Shown here one piece after another: positions 11,286 through 20,820 of a DNA stretch of 64,000 nt. This stretch comes from Asterella californica (taxonomy: Eukaryota > Streptophyta > Marchantiopsida > Marchantiales > Aytoniaceae): contig JAYKYS010000007.1 of the NCBI GenBank assembly GCA_036924285.1, positions 6,324,001 through 6,388,000 on the forward strand, read 5' to 3'. Under the pieces are notes generated by a model. That model was not told where the DNA came from, did not search any database, and was given only the letters and a program-made list of their open reading frames with translations. Made by a program: the position numbers and the translations under genes. How positions within the stretch are numbered: the stretch's first letter is position 1; every line of letters begins with the position of its first letter.

Positions 11286-11829
11286 GTCAACACGGATTGT
11301 TGCGTAAGGGTCATAAGTTCAGATGGGAGGAAGAGCATACTGATGCGATAAGGAAGCTGAAGTCTTTACTATCATCTCCTCCAGTTTTGGGAAGGATTGA
11401 TTACAAGGGTGCTAAGCCGGTGGTTCTTACTGTGGATACAAGTCCAGTTGCAATTGGATGGGCAGTAGGACATGATGATGAGGATGGAGACAGGTTTGCG
11501 GTTAGGTTCGGAGCAAAGGTGTTAAGTGTTCGACAACGTGATTACCCGCAAGTGAAGAGAGAATTGTGAGGTATTGTTTTAGCTATGAAAATTGAGAAAG
11601 ACTATTTGATTGGAGCAGTAGTGGTGGTTGAAACTGATTGCTTGCCGTTGTTAGGGATGATCATGAATTGTTCAACTTCTGATATTGCGATGCTACGATG
11701 GATCGCATATATCAAGTCGTTGAACCCGGAGTTTAGACATATTGCAGGGAAGGATAATCCGATGGCAGATATGTTATCTCGAGCTCGGTATGATGGGGAG
11801 GATGAGATGGTTGAAGATATTGACGACGT
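11286..11829 (+). pseudogene. RNase H remnant, copy A2
   Basis: Begins mid-pol at LLRKGHKFRWEEEHTDAI and carries VLTVDTSPVAIGWAVG, FGAKVLSVRQRDYPQVKREL, then a TGA at 11567-11569 in place of Trp, ETDCLPLLGMIMN and GKDNPMADMLSRARYDGE. It duplicates 5066-5604 of A1 at roughly 85-90% identity by eye. It also shares A1's stop codon, so both derive from a parent already carrying it, or the same hypermutable site was hit twice. Confidence 0.85.
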
Positions 11830-13260
11830 AGGTGCAAAGTTCTATTCAATTGCACAGACAGGAAGGGAAGATGAGTTTTTTGTTGAAGGATTGTATGATG
11901 GTGATTTGCTTGACATCGGAAGGTACTTTAGTACGATGGTTAAGCAGACAGCTTGGACGGATGAGAGGTTTCAGAGAGTTCAAAGAAAAGCCTACAACTT
12001 CATGTTGCAGGATGGTTTTCTTTGGAAGCGACCGAAGCAGAAAGGTGAGGTACCGCTACGAGTGATTTGCAACAAAGAAGATCAGCAGAAGTTGCTCAAG
12101 GCGTTCCATGAGAGTCTTTGGGCTGGACATCGAGAGATCTGGGCCACTTTTACCAAGATGAAAGAGCGGTATTGGTGGAAAAACATGTACAGGGATGTTG
12201 TATCTTTTGTGGAGTCTTGTTTGACATGTCAAATGTATTCGAACATCCGACATCGTGACGGATTACACCCGATTTATCCGTTGGCAATCCACTTCAAGTG
12301 GGTGGTAGACTTGGTGATTATGCCGGTTGGATTGTGGCAGATGAGATACTTGGTACTTGCTAGAGAAGATCTTTCAAATCAAGTCGAGGGTAGGATGCTT
12401 CGGACAAAGACAACTGAAGGGTATGTAGGTTTCTCTTGGAAGAGGTTGTTTGTCAATATAGATGTGTGAGAAAGATCAGTGCAGATCGGAGAGAGTTAGA
12501 TGCACATGAGGCTCGTGAATTCTTTGCAAGATGTGGGGTGAGGTTGTCGCTGACAACTGCTTACAACCCCGAAGAGAATGTCAAGAGTGAACGTGGTCAT
12601 CCACCCATTGTGAAGGCTTTGGTGAAGGCCTGCAACGGAAGGGTGCACGAGTGACCTCGACTCTTACCATTTGCGTTATGGACAGATCGAACGACGCATA
12701 GCTCGGTGACAGGTTACATGTCGGTGGAACTCATCACAGGTCAGAAACCTATCATGCCGACTGAAGAACACGTTTTAACATGGAGTGTGTTACCTTGGGA
12801 AGACAATCTGACTAGGGAAGAGCTTCTTGTTATTTGAATTAGGCAGTTAGAGAGAAGACCTGAGGATATCCAAGCTGCTTTGGATAAGCTGCGAGAAGCA
12901 CGGTTGAAGAACAAGGTCAGATTTGATCAGCGACATAGTTTGAGACCTAAAGAAATCAAGGAAGGTGATTGGGTGTTAGTCTATGACAACAATCTAGACA
13001 ACCAGCATAGTGCACTCCGGAAGTTTTCCAGAAGATGGTTTGGTCCGTATGTGGTGAAGAAGGTTCATGACAACGCAACTTACGTCTTGCAAGAGTTGGA
13101 TGGAACGAGCTTGAAAGTACCAGTGGCAGGTAAACGTGTCAAGATTTTCAGAAAGAGATATGAGCAGGTCGATCTAACGGATATCTTGACGGAGTTTCGG
13201 TTTGAGGATGAGGATTATACAGAAGACCTTGAAGGTGAGGTTGGCTACGATAGGAACTAG
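11830..13260 (+). pseudogene. Integrase of copy A2 with GPY/F module
   Basis: A linker (FFVEGLYDGDLLDIGRYF) precedes a zinc-binding H2C2 domain (HESLWAGHREIW ... CLTCQMYS, about 12105-12240). The core has WVVDLVIMPVG (first Asp), ADRREL at 12482-12499 (second Asp) and NVKSERGHPPIVKALVKAC (Glu). The C-terminal part contains RRWFGPYVVKKVHDNATYV and AGKRVKIFRKRYEQVD and stops at 13258. All three catalytic acids are present, but a frameshift lies between about 12436 and 12470 and stops occur near 12652 and 12836. It would integrate the cDNA. Inactive as it stands. Confidence 0.85.
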
Positions 13261-13332
13261 GACGATAAGATGAGGTGCTTGCCGGTCCACTCCTTGGTTG
13301 GTATCTCTGGTGCATACCGGAGGATGCAGAGG

Positions 13333-13347
13333 TTCAAAGGGGATGGA
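13333..13347 (+). other. Polypurine tract before the A2 LTR
   Basis: TTCAAAGGGGATGGA sits directly before the LTR start TGTCGTGTC. The A4 copy has the better preserved GTTTGGAGGGGGTGGA at the same place. Confidence 0.65.
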
Positions 13348-13423
13348 TGTCGTGTCATGGACCGGCTCCTATCTGAAATTCAGACTTCGATGCTTGTCGC
13401 TCCAAAGACACTCATGAGAAAGA

Positions 13424-13894
13424 CAAGCTAGGCCCTAGCTTACAACCTTTTGGCATCATTTCGGATCTCCATTTTCATCACATAGATGGGTAGAGCTCGC
13501 TGTCAGCTTTCCATAGGCACTTTGTCTACTTCATTTGGACGCCTAGTGGAGAAGTTACAAGACTCGAAAGTTGGAGAAAACAAGCTAGGCCCTAGCTTAC
13601 GAGCTTTTGGCGCAACTTCGGATCTTCGCTTTTATCGCATCAGTGGATAGAGCTCCTTGTCAGCTTTCCATGGACACTTTGTCTACTTCGTTTGGACGCC
13701 TAGTGGAGAAGTTACAAGACTCGAAAGATGGAGAAAACAAGCTAGGCTCCAGCTCACGGGCTTTTAGCACAATTTCGGATCTTCATTTTCATCACATAGA
13801 TGGGTAGAGCTCGTTGTCAGCTTTCCATGGGCATCTTGTTTACTTCGTTTGGACGTCTAGTGAAGGAGTTATGCGACTCTGAAGAAGGAAAAAT
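13424..13894 (+). repeat. Three 157-bp tandem units in the A2 LTR
   Basis: The phrase 'caagctaggc' starts at 13424, 13581, 13738 and 13895, an exact 157-bp spacing. Each unit also holds 'tcggatct', 'gtcagctttccat' and 'gtttggacgcctagtg'. The A4 LTR has the same three units with the same period (62104-62574). Confidence 0.9.
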
Positions 13895-15240
13895 CAAGCT
13901 AGGCCCTAGGTTACTTGCTGATTGGGTATTTGAGGCTTCAGACGTTATGTCAAAGACGCAAGGGGCCTGCTTCATTATTATTGACAGAACTTTGTACGTA
14001 CAGAGACTAACGCAAGGGGGCTGCTTAAGGGGCTTGCTTGTTCCTACGACCTATCGGTGGACGTTTTGGAGAATTGGGAAGTCCAATACATGCGCGCAAT
14101 GTGTCATTGGGTTCAGATCTGTGCAGGCTACGCACAGGTTAAGACGGTTTGGGAAGAGACGGATCAGGGGTTGTGTTCTGGGAGAAATTGAGACGCAGGA
14201 AGGAGATTTGGAGATTTCAGTTACTTGTGAAGGAGAGTTGGACCGTTTCGCCGTTTCGGAGTCCAAACTTGCTGTCCTTGGATCCATCAGGATCAGAACA
14301 CTGAGTTCTACAGGAAATTGAAGACGATACCAAGTTTCATCGGGCGGTTTAGGAGTTCTGAGTGAAATTGGCCCGCAGGGAAGCGCTTGCGTCAGGTTTT
14401 TCATCGCCTGCGACCTAAAATTGGATTGTTCTTCGCGATCGGTGTGCCAAGCTCTTCGTTCTTGGTGCTTACGCGATCAGGCAGTCTTCATCTACGCATA
14501 ACAAAAGACAACACGTGGATTGGATTGTTGGTTTGGGTGAGGTGAGCGAGTTTGAGCCGCAGGGAGTTCATTTACGTGAGTTTTTTGCAACCTGCGACCA
14601 AATTTCTTGCGTGGTTTTGCAAGGGGAACATCAAACGGCTTGTTTGGAGTCTCATTGGGTTCAGGGTATCTAGATCTACTTGTCAAGGAAGACGGATATC
14701 AGTTTAGACGATCCGTTTGTGCGGTGTGTGGTTTTAAGCCGCAGGGAGGAGTTTTTGAAGGTTCGGTCACTTGCGACCGAAAATCAGCGATATCTCGACT
14801 GTTGGGAGTCGGGACTGAAGGTTTCTTGTGTTAATGGAGTCAGCGAAGGAGACCCTATTGACATCTGAAGTCCGTTTGGCGAAAGGAAGAAGTTCTCAGA
14901 TAGGCCTTTTTCGGTTTCTTCGCTACGGGTTTTACTCTTTTGAGTTCGTTAGAGTTCTGGTTGGCTGTATACAGCTTGTGGTAGCTAGCTTTAGCTAAGA
15001 GCTTATACATGGATGTGGTTTGGACTTGGGTTTGGATCGCGTGATACTGCTGTGGCTCTGTTTGTTAGCAAAGGGAAGTTTCTCTTGCTTTGAGCTACGC
15101 TTCAGTGGTTTTGGGTCAAGGTTGTGATTCAGGGGTTGTTTTTAGGAGCTTCTGAAGTAGGTTACAGACCGCTCTGGTCTAGTTCTCAGTTCTATGCTCT
15201 TAGGAGAAAGAACCGGCAGTGTACATACTTTCAGAGTTGG

Positions 15241-15248
15241 TATATATC
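15241..15248 (+). promoter_or_regulatory. TATA box of A2 LTR
   Basis: TATATATC about 120 bp before the LTR end, in the block 'gagttggtatatat' shared by all A-family LTRs. Confidence 0.5.
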
Positions 15249-15371
15249 GCAGCATTCATTTTCGTGATTGGTTTTCTCTGTCTTGTCTCTGTTTCAGCAC
15301 ACAGCATCTCCACAGTCAAGAACCTCACGTTTTCTTGGACATCCTTCACGCAATATCCGACACGATATCGA

Positions 15372-15391
15372 TGATGAACTCGACGTGAAGG
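15372..15391 (+). other. Primer binding site after the A2 LTR
   Basis: TGATGAACTCGACGTGAAG, four bases after the LTR end, matching the A1 site (TGGTGAAC...) with one change in the TGG. Confidence 0.55.
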
Positions 15392-15444
15392 TCTGGGATG
15401 GAGATTTCTTCTGTGTGTGAACTTTGAAGAAGAGATTGACAATC

Positions 15445-15593
15445 ATGAGTGGGAATGGAAAAGGTGATGGAGATGGAGCTAGTGGTTCAGGTGGGTTGCC
15501 GAAGGTGCAGTTGGATCTGGCGACTGCATCGATGTTCCAAGCTTTCACTATGTTCTTACGACAGCAACAGTCTGATGAGCGGAAGGAAGCTTT
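15445..15593 (+). pseudogene. gag: First 50 codons of an A-family gag
   Basis: Starts ATG AGT GGG (MSGNGKGDGDGASGSGGLPK), collinear with A1 gag from 1316 and nearly identical in protein through QQQSDERKEAF. At 15593 the sequence switches to an old LTR fragment. The frame runs on to 15699, but those residues are not gag. A truncated element start. Confidence 0.8.
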
Positions 15594-16040
15594 CAAATTT
15601 TCATTCTCACTATATCAAGTGGTAAGAGATAGTTGTAAGTTTCTCATGAGTACTTCATTTGTTTCATTTGACCGCTTATTAGCAAAATTACTAAGTTGAG
15701 AGGATAGAAAAATCTAATAAGCTCTAGTTTATCGATGCTGATTGGGTATTTATAATCACCGGTGCTATACTAATGACGCAAAGAGATTGTTTGATGACAA
15801 TCCTAGGTTGAACGCACATACAATGAACTAGCTTAAAGGAGCAACTTTGTATCTATGACATGTGGAGAGATTCAACGCAAGTGCGTAAGATCATTGGGTT
15901 CAGATCTTTGTGGACTACGCATAAGTGAAGATCGCTCTTGAAGAAATGGATCGGATTGAGAGTTTTAGTGAGAATTGAGATACATGCACATCAAGGAAAT
16001 TCTGAAATTCATTGTAAGACGATTGAGAAATACCTCTTAC
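15594..16040 (+). repeat. Degenerate A-family LTR fragment
   Basis: Weakly but collinearly similar to 13820-14250: 'ctgattgggtatttataa', 'catacaatgaac', 'cattgggttcagatct' followed by 'ggactacgcataagtgaagatcg', and 'gagaattgagatacatgcac'. It is far more diverged than the other LTR copies, so it is an older insertion. Confidence 0.6.
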
Positions 16041-16139
16041 GATTACGAGTGACTAAACTCCTTCACTATATGATGTTGCTATATGTCAATCAAGAAGTAC
16101 ACATCATCAACATATACTCACGTTAACTATGATATTCAC

Positions 16140-16300
16140 CCATGTACAGTTGGATTAATGTATAAATAGCTATAGCTTCTCTGACTTGTATCTTTAGCAA
16201 GATGACAATCTATTCATACTTCTGGTTTATATCCACGTCTTCTCGTGTTTCTAGACATAAGCTAACAGTTAACAGTAAATATTTATAAAGTTATTATTAT
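16140..16300 (+). repeat. Dispersed LTR-end-like repeat with TATA-like box
   Basis: Contains 'tgtataaatagctatagc' near 16159 and 'ggtttatat...tcgtgtttctag...agctaacagttaac'. A related copy lies inverted at 42410-42485, and a shorter match lies at 41105-41140 ('cgcgtttctaggtttagctaaccgtt'). Possibly a small LTR or MITE end; the family is unknown. Confidence 0.45.
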
Positions 16301-16339
16301 AATTATTTTATCTACTTAGTATATGATTTGTGTTTATCA

Positions 16340-16794
16340 TTGTCGTGCGCATACATATCGCTACACAACATACATTGTTGTCATAAGTACACCATACATG
16401 CACATAACATATGGACGGTGTCTTACACATACACAAGTGCACTCACTCCATCATGCCAACCGACACTATACAAACACTAAAGTCGAGCCACATCCACTCT
16501 ATGCATTATAGAACTAGATTGATCATCAAGACTATCCACCATAGCCAGGAGTTTGAAGGCTCAACTCAAAGAACTGAGGCCTACCTGCGAAGTATACCCT
16601 TAGTGGGGTTCACCCTAACGGCACTAACGGCTCTACTGGGACTAACCACTATGCACTCAGCCAATCTAACCAGGTGCTAAACTAATGTGACAGTTGCCGT
16701 GTGCATACACTTCGCTACACAACATACGTCGCTGTCAGAGATACATCACACATGCACATAACATATAGACGATGTCATACACATACACAAGTGT
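16340..16794. repeat. Pair of 101-bp direct repeats flanking 253 bp
   Basis: 16340-16440 and 16694-16794 share 'cgctacacaacata', 'catgcacataacatat' and 'acacatacacaagtg'. The segment between them includes the dispersed repeat at 16541-16690. This could be a short terminal-repeat insertion or a local duplication. Confidence 0.65.
16541..16690 (+). repeat. Dispersed repeat shared with 28797-28975
   Basis: 'atagccaggagtttgaaggc', 'cttagtggggtt', 'cactaacggctct' and 'actaaccactatgcactc' occur here and, in the same order and orientation, at 28797-28975. It codes for nothing recognisable. Confidence 0.75.
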
Positions 16795-16979
16795 ACCACA
16801 ATCACCCCTCTAACTGAAGGTTAGGTCCCTCTAACTCCAGATAGCCTCATATCTCAACTACGTGATATACACCTTCGTGGGTGCAACGATCAGGAGACCG
16901 AGTGCTACATCGCTCTATCGTTAGTCGTCAGTCTGCAATCCATATCACATAAAGATCTAATCGACTATCACTGCTATAT

Positions 16980-17114
16980 ACAACGAGGACAAACTCATCG
17001 TCCAGTAGGAACGACAATGAGAGGTGGAGTCAAACACGACATGTGCCAACCTCTCGAACAACCATCACACACCAACATACGGATTGCTCTACCAACAGAC
17101 CCACACAACATACA
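16980..17114 (-). pseudogene. PHD finger at the C-terminal end of a Ty3/gypsy pol
   Basis: Minus-strand translation gives CMLCG, then VCDGCSRGWHMSCLTPPL, then VCPRC: the full C4HC3 set (C-x2-C-x11-C-x2-C-x4-H-x2-C-x14-C-x2-C) with the usual Trp before His and the Pro pair. One TGA at 16995-16997 stands where PHD fingers normally have Trp before the last Cys pair. Upstream in the same frame is DLSLAVVHASLR, linking it to the integrase region. PHD fingers read histone tails, so the likely role is to steer integration to certain chromatin (inference). Non-functional in this copy. Confidence 0.75.
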
Positions 17115-18215
17115 CCTCAAGCTCGCATGTACAACTGCTAAGCTTAAGTCAACGTATCATCGATGTTGGGAAGATGACATGGCGCACAATTACGCACATG
17201 ATTCTTCCAAACAACACCATCACGGCCTCTAACATGAGTACTCTAGAAGATAACACCTCACGTACTCATAAAATGGTGCGTCCTACAGTTACATCAAACA
17301 TGGTCGGTGCAGTCTATTGTAGATAGATATAATTGTCGGGATGAACTTACGAATCGATGATCAATAATCTCCTCCTCGAACAGTCACATATTGCAACGTG
17401 TCTCTATGTTGAGCAATCGCTAGGTTCTCAAAAGCCATAGATATAACTCTCCGAAATGTCTCAGCTCGTTGAGAATAAGCTCTCATCCACATATTCGGGT
17501 CATCAAGGTTCAACACCTCAGCAGAATCACGACGAATGGCTGAAAGTAGATCTGGACATGAGCCATACAATAGAAAATACGATGAGAAGAAAGCCAAAGA
17601 CGCTTGTCGGCTAAAACGGTAGCCCATAGTCAACCATGCTAACTGCACATCTCAGTCTCCCAAGTGGCCCTTCTGCAAGCCATACTTGTGCAATCCTCTC
17701 TTCATCATTTGAACTACTCTCTCGGTCAAACTATCCGCCTCAAGATGATCTCGAGATGTAGTCCGATGATCAATCAGCACCTGGTCACACAAGATCTGAA
17801 ACTCACCAAGAAACGCTATACCTTGGTCTATCAGCACTTCAGCTGGTGCTCTAAAATGAATGCACTCGTTCTAAGAATGCATACGCTGTCCCTTCACTCG
17901 TCTTGTCAGATATTGCCACCAACTCAATTCACTTGGAGAAGTGCTCCACCATCACCAACACATATCGGTGGTGGACGTATGGTCAACAGTAAGGGTCCTG
18001 CAAAATCCAAACTATGACGGTAACCCAATCTCATAATCGATAAGAGGTGTAACTATGGAGTATGAGCATTAAATGATGCTCTTACTTGATCACAAACCAC
18101 ACATCCTGTGACAAACTGTTGCACATCGATGTACATACCACGCCACCAATATTGTCCTTGGAGTAAGCTATGCGACGCTTCATCCTAAACTATCTCTCAA
18201 CTCCTCATGGGCACG
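17115..18215 (-). pseudogene. Integrase of a PHD-type Ty3/gypsy element
   Basis: Reading leftward: a zinc-binding domain (RRAHEELRDSLG; YWWRGMYIDVQQFVTGCVVC, about 18215-18070), then HSLDFAGPLT with the first catalytic Asp (near 18005), then LIDQGIAFLGEF with the second Asp and HLEADSLTERVVQMMKRG with the Glu (17837-17652). A C-terminal part follows (MGYRFSRQASLAFFSSYFLL, about 17640, to QHRDTLQYVTVRGGDY at 17361). Catalytic residues survive, but frames break near 17980, 17850, 17650 and after 17361. Residues from 17360 to 17115 lead into the PHD finger. The family differs from A and M. Confidence 0.82.
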
Positions 18216-18229
18216 TCGTACTAATTGTG

Positions 18230-18890
18230 TCTTTTGAGATGGATGTGGTACTATTCGTACTCTCTCATCATCTCACACTCGAAGTACATGTCGTCTTTCT
18301 TGTCGAATTCTCTTTGCTCGTTGGAGGACGTGATCTTGCTCCTTGGCACTTACTGTGTCTACCACCACGCCAGTATATAGATATTCTATTACGGTCACAT
18401 CGTCGTGTATATCTCGCTGGTCTAGAACACCATCTCCATCCTCTAGATCTAGAGATTCACCATCTACTCTCTGACATGAGAAAGATACGACTCTCCATAC
18501 TAGAGTTCGTGATCAACGCACAAAGAAAGACAGATGCATGCCACCCTGGCACTATCTCCTCATCAACCTCATCATGTCATCAAGCTCTAGTGTGATCTTG
18601 CTGACTCGTGCATGAGTTGCGACTCAACCCATCAACATCTAAGTTTATAACTCTAGGTCTATGCACTACCTGGAAGTCATACCTCTTGTAAGATCAGAGC
18701 TCATAGTGCAAGCTTCCTTGTAAGCTTATCGGACTCCATCAACCACTTGAGCAAAAACTCCTGCAGTCCTAGCTGCATGAGCAAGAACAACCTTATGTTT
18801 CTCTATTGTCGATACAAAGACTTCACTCAAGCTTGTTGCACCAACCAATCATCATACTGCTGCAACTCTCTACTCGAACTCCAGAGTGGA
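18230..18890 (-). pseudogene. RNase H end and linker of the PHD-type element
   Basis: Minus-strand pieces read MESDKLTRKLA, ILQEYDFQVVHRPRVINLD and DGLSRNSCTSQ (about 18760-18600), the standard end of a gypsy RNase H. A linker follows (DIHDDVTVIEYLYTGVVV, LQRAKRIRQERHVLRV, about 18410-18250) that joins the integrase. Stops and shifts are frequent. The RT itself is absent: sequence at 18893 changes to AT-rich, LTR-like DNA. Confidence 0.65.
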
Positions 18891-18892
18891 AC

Positions 18893-19730
18893 TGTAACGA
18901 CTTATGTTACACATAGGAAGTTTGTCTATTAGTAAGATATTTAGTTATAACTAAGTGTTGAGAAGGTTTATTTGCTGCCCAAGTACTTTAAGGAGGTATC
19001 AAGTTAGTCATGACTAGCTAAAGTTAGTTATGATTAAACTTAGCTGTATTTTTGGCAGAATTCAGATATTTCCTAAAGAGTGAGCATTACTATCTCGTCA
19101 TCTTGTCTAAAAGATAGAAAGGAGGTGGAAAGTATCCCTTATCTCCTTTTTGACTTGATATTAGTGGTGGGATTAAAGTTGTGGACTTTGTGGGCATTAA
19201 AAACAAGAAGAGATTCCACATATTTCCTTTTTAGTGGGTCCTAGTGTAGGGAGGGTGGAAATTCGAGATTCCTTGAAAATATTCCAAAATCCTTCTAGAA
19301 GTTGTTGACTTTGAAGGAATAAGCCCATATGAAAAGGTAAAAACTCCATGTGATTAATGCTTTTACCTTAAGTAATATTTTAGTAAAACATGGTAAAAAT
19401 AGTTACGGTTGAGTTACCGGAGGGTACCAAAGTAAAAACCTAGAATGTATAAATAGAGGAGTAGAGAAGAGCTCTTGATCCTTGTTTTCACATCGTCGTA
19501 ATGACAATTTGAGTAATATAGAGAGTGTGGGATATTTTTAGCATGTGAGAACTTGAGAGACGTTGTTAGAATGAAAGATTTTAGTTGATGAGTTTATGGA
19601 TAATTTTTAGTTGAGGAATTTGTGGCTTTACGAATGAGTGAACTTAGCATGTTTTCCTTCAACTTCATGGTGTGCTTTCATCAAAGTCATCAGAGGTGAC
19701 CTCTAAGTGAGAGACAGGCTCGACATTTTA
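18893..19730. repeat. Candidate solo LTR within the PHD-type element
   Basis: Begins TGTAACGACTTATGTTACAC and ends ACATTTTACA, so it has TG...CA ends and is about 838 bp. It is AT-rich, has no coding capacity and carries a TATAAATAG box near 19448. It lies where the RT of the minus-strand element should be. I see no target-site duplication, so the call is tentative. Confidence 0.4.
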
Positions 19731-19801
19731 CAGATTCATCGATGACGATCGTGGAGGTTGAGAGATCGGGGAGGTAGTTGATCGATGAGATCGTGGAGGG
19801 T

Positions 19802-20582
19802 TTACAAAACATCCAAGACATATGGTACTACCGTAGTCATGCTAGGCATGTCCCCCACCTCCTCAAAGACCGGAGTATCATCCGCATGAGCATTACCCTC
19901 TAACAACTCGTCCAGCCAAGTGATGACGGAACTGAACTCTACAACGGATGCCATCGTCTCTAGTGTAGGCTTCGGTGTCTCAACTCTAGCACTGAACCGC
20001 ACTGGTAAGCGACTCACCATAGAGCCATATGTGAGAGGATCTCATCAAATTCTCACCGCCAGCATCTCGCATGAGAGTTGTATCTCCTGATCACCCTAGA
20101 GATGTATACAGCCGGAATGGACATCTCTCCATCTCAAACTTCCTCAGACTCAAATCAATGCACACCGTCTTCCTCAACGTCGATGACTGGGCTCTAGAAT
20201 CTAACAAGACTTTCTGTAGTCGATACACCTTCCTTGAAGGTGCCACCAAATAGAAGATACCACTTCTGTAACACCACACTTGGTGCCAAACCAGCACGGT
20301 CAATCGTTGGCCTAGCTGGTAACTCATTTAACTTGGCAGACGCTTGCCAAATACCACTGGTAGCCGTTTGATCCTCAACTTCATGGACAAATCTACTCCT
20401 TCTCGCTGACCTCTCTCAGCACTAGAGGTAACTACATCCTCGCTTTCACTGAGCGTGACCGTCGACTGGAACATCGGAGTCAAGCTTACTCCTGATGTCT
20501 TCATATCCGTGATTGAAAATAGTGGGGCTCGCAGAACTGCTGTAGCCGCCTCCAACATCGGGTTTGACATTGTGGTGCCCAT
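19802..20582 (-). pseudogene. Gag/protease region of the PHD-type element
   Basis: From 20582 leftward: an 84-codon frame ending KLRIKRLPVVFGKRLPS, then LNELPARPTIDRAGLAP in another frame, then VYRLQKVLLDSRAQSSTL with the retropepsin site as D-S-R instead of D-S-G, then CPFRLYTSLG. A further open stretch at 20020-19802 (ASVVEFSSVITWLDELLEGN) follows. It belongs with the RNase H/integrase remnant downstream. Broken by frameshifts and the lost active-site Gly. Confidence 0.6.
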
Positions 20583-20752
20583 AATTTGCAGGATTAGAGA
20601 TTTTTTGAAAATTTTAAAGTTAATGATAGATTTATATAATTGAAATAACCTTATTACTTAAGACTACATCTTGCTTAGCGAGAAGATGGTCTTAAGAGAC
20701 TTTGTAAGGAGAAGTCGACTTCTTCCGAAGTCGGAAGATGGACGTCTTTCGT

Positions 20753-20820
20753 GAAGACGTCTTCTGGACAGTGTCTTCTGGAAGACGTCTTCTGGACAGT
20801 GTCTTCCGGAAGACGGAAGA
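20753..20820 (+). repeat. 28-bp tandem repeat built on a GAAGACGTCTTC palindrome
   Basis: Two 28-bp units (20753-20780, 20781-20808) each begin with the 12-bp perfect palindrome GAAGACGTCTTC. They differ at one base near their ends and run into GAAGACGGAAGACGGAAGAC. About ten GAAGAC/GTCTTC words fall within 130 bp, against well under one expected by chance. Confidence 0.9.

Larger units (their letters stand above)
13348..15367 (+). repeat. Complete LTR of copy A2 (2020 bp)
   Basis: Starts TGTCGTGTCATGG after a polypurine tract and ends CCGACACGATA, close to the inverted-end pair TGTCGTGTCG/CGACACGACA seen intact in A4. Its length of 2020 bp equals that of the A4 LTR. It holds three 157-bp tandem units near its 5' end and a TATATATC box at 15241-15248. 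Since a primer site and a gag start follow, it doubles as the 5' LTR of a further, truncated copy. Confidence 0.88.

Noticed and set aside
13424..13894. Regular repeats that might suggest a CRISPR array
   Set aside because: The units are contiguous 157-bp tandem repeats without spacers, in a plant LTR.
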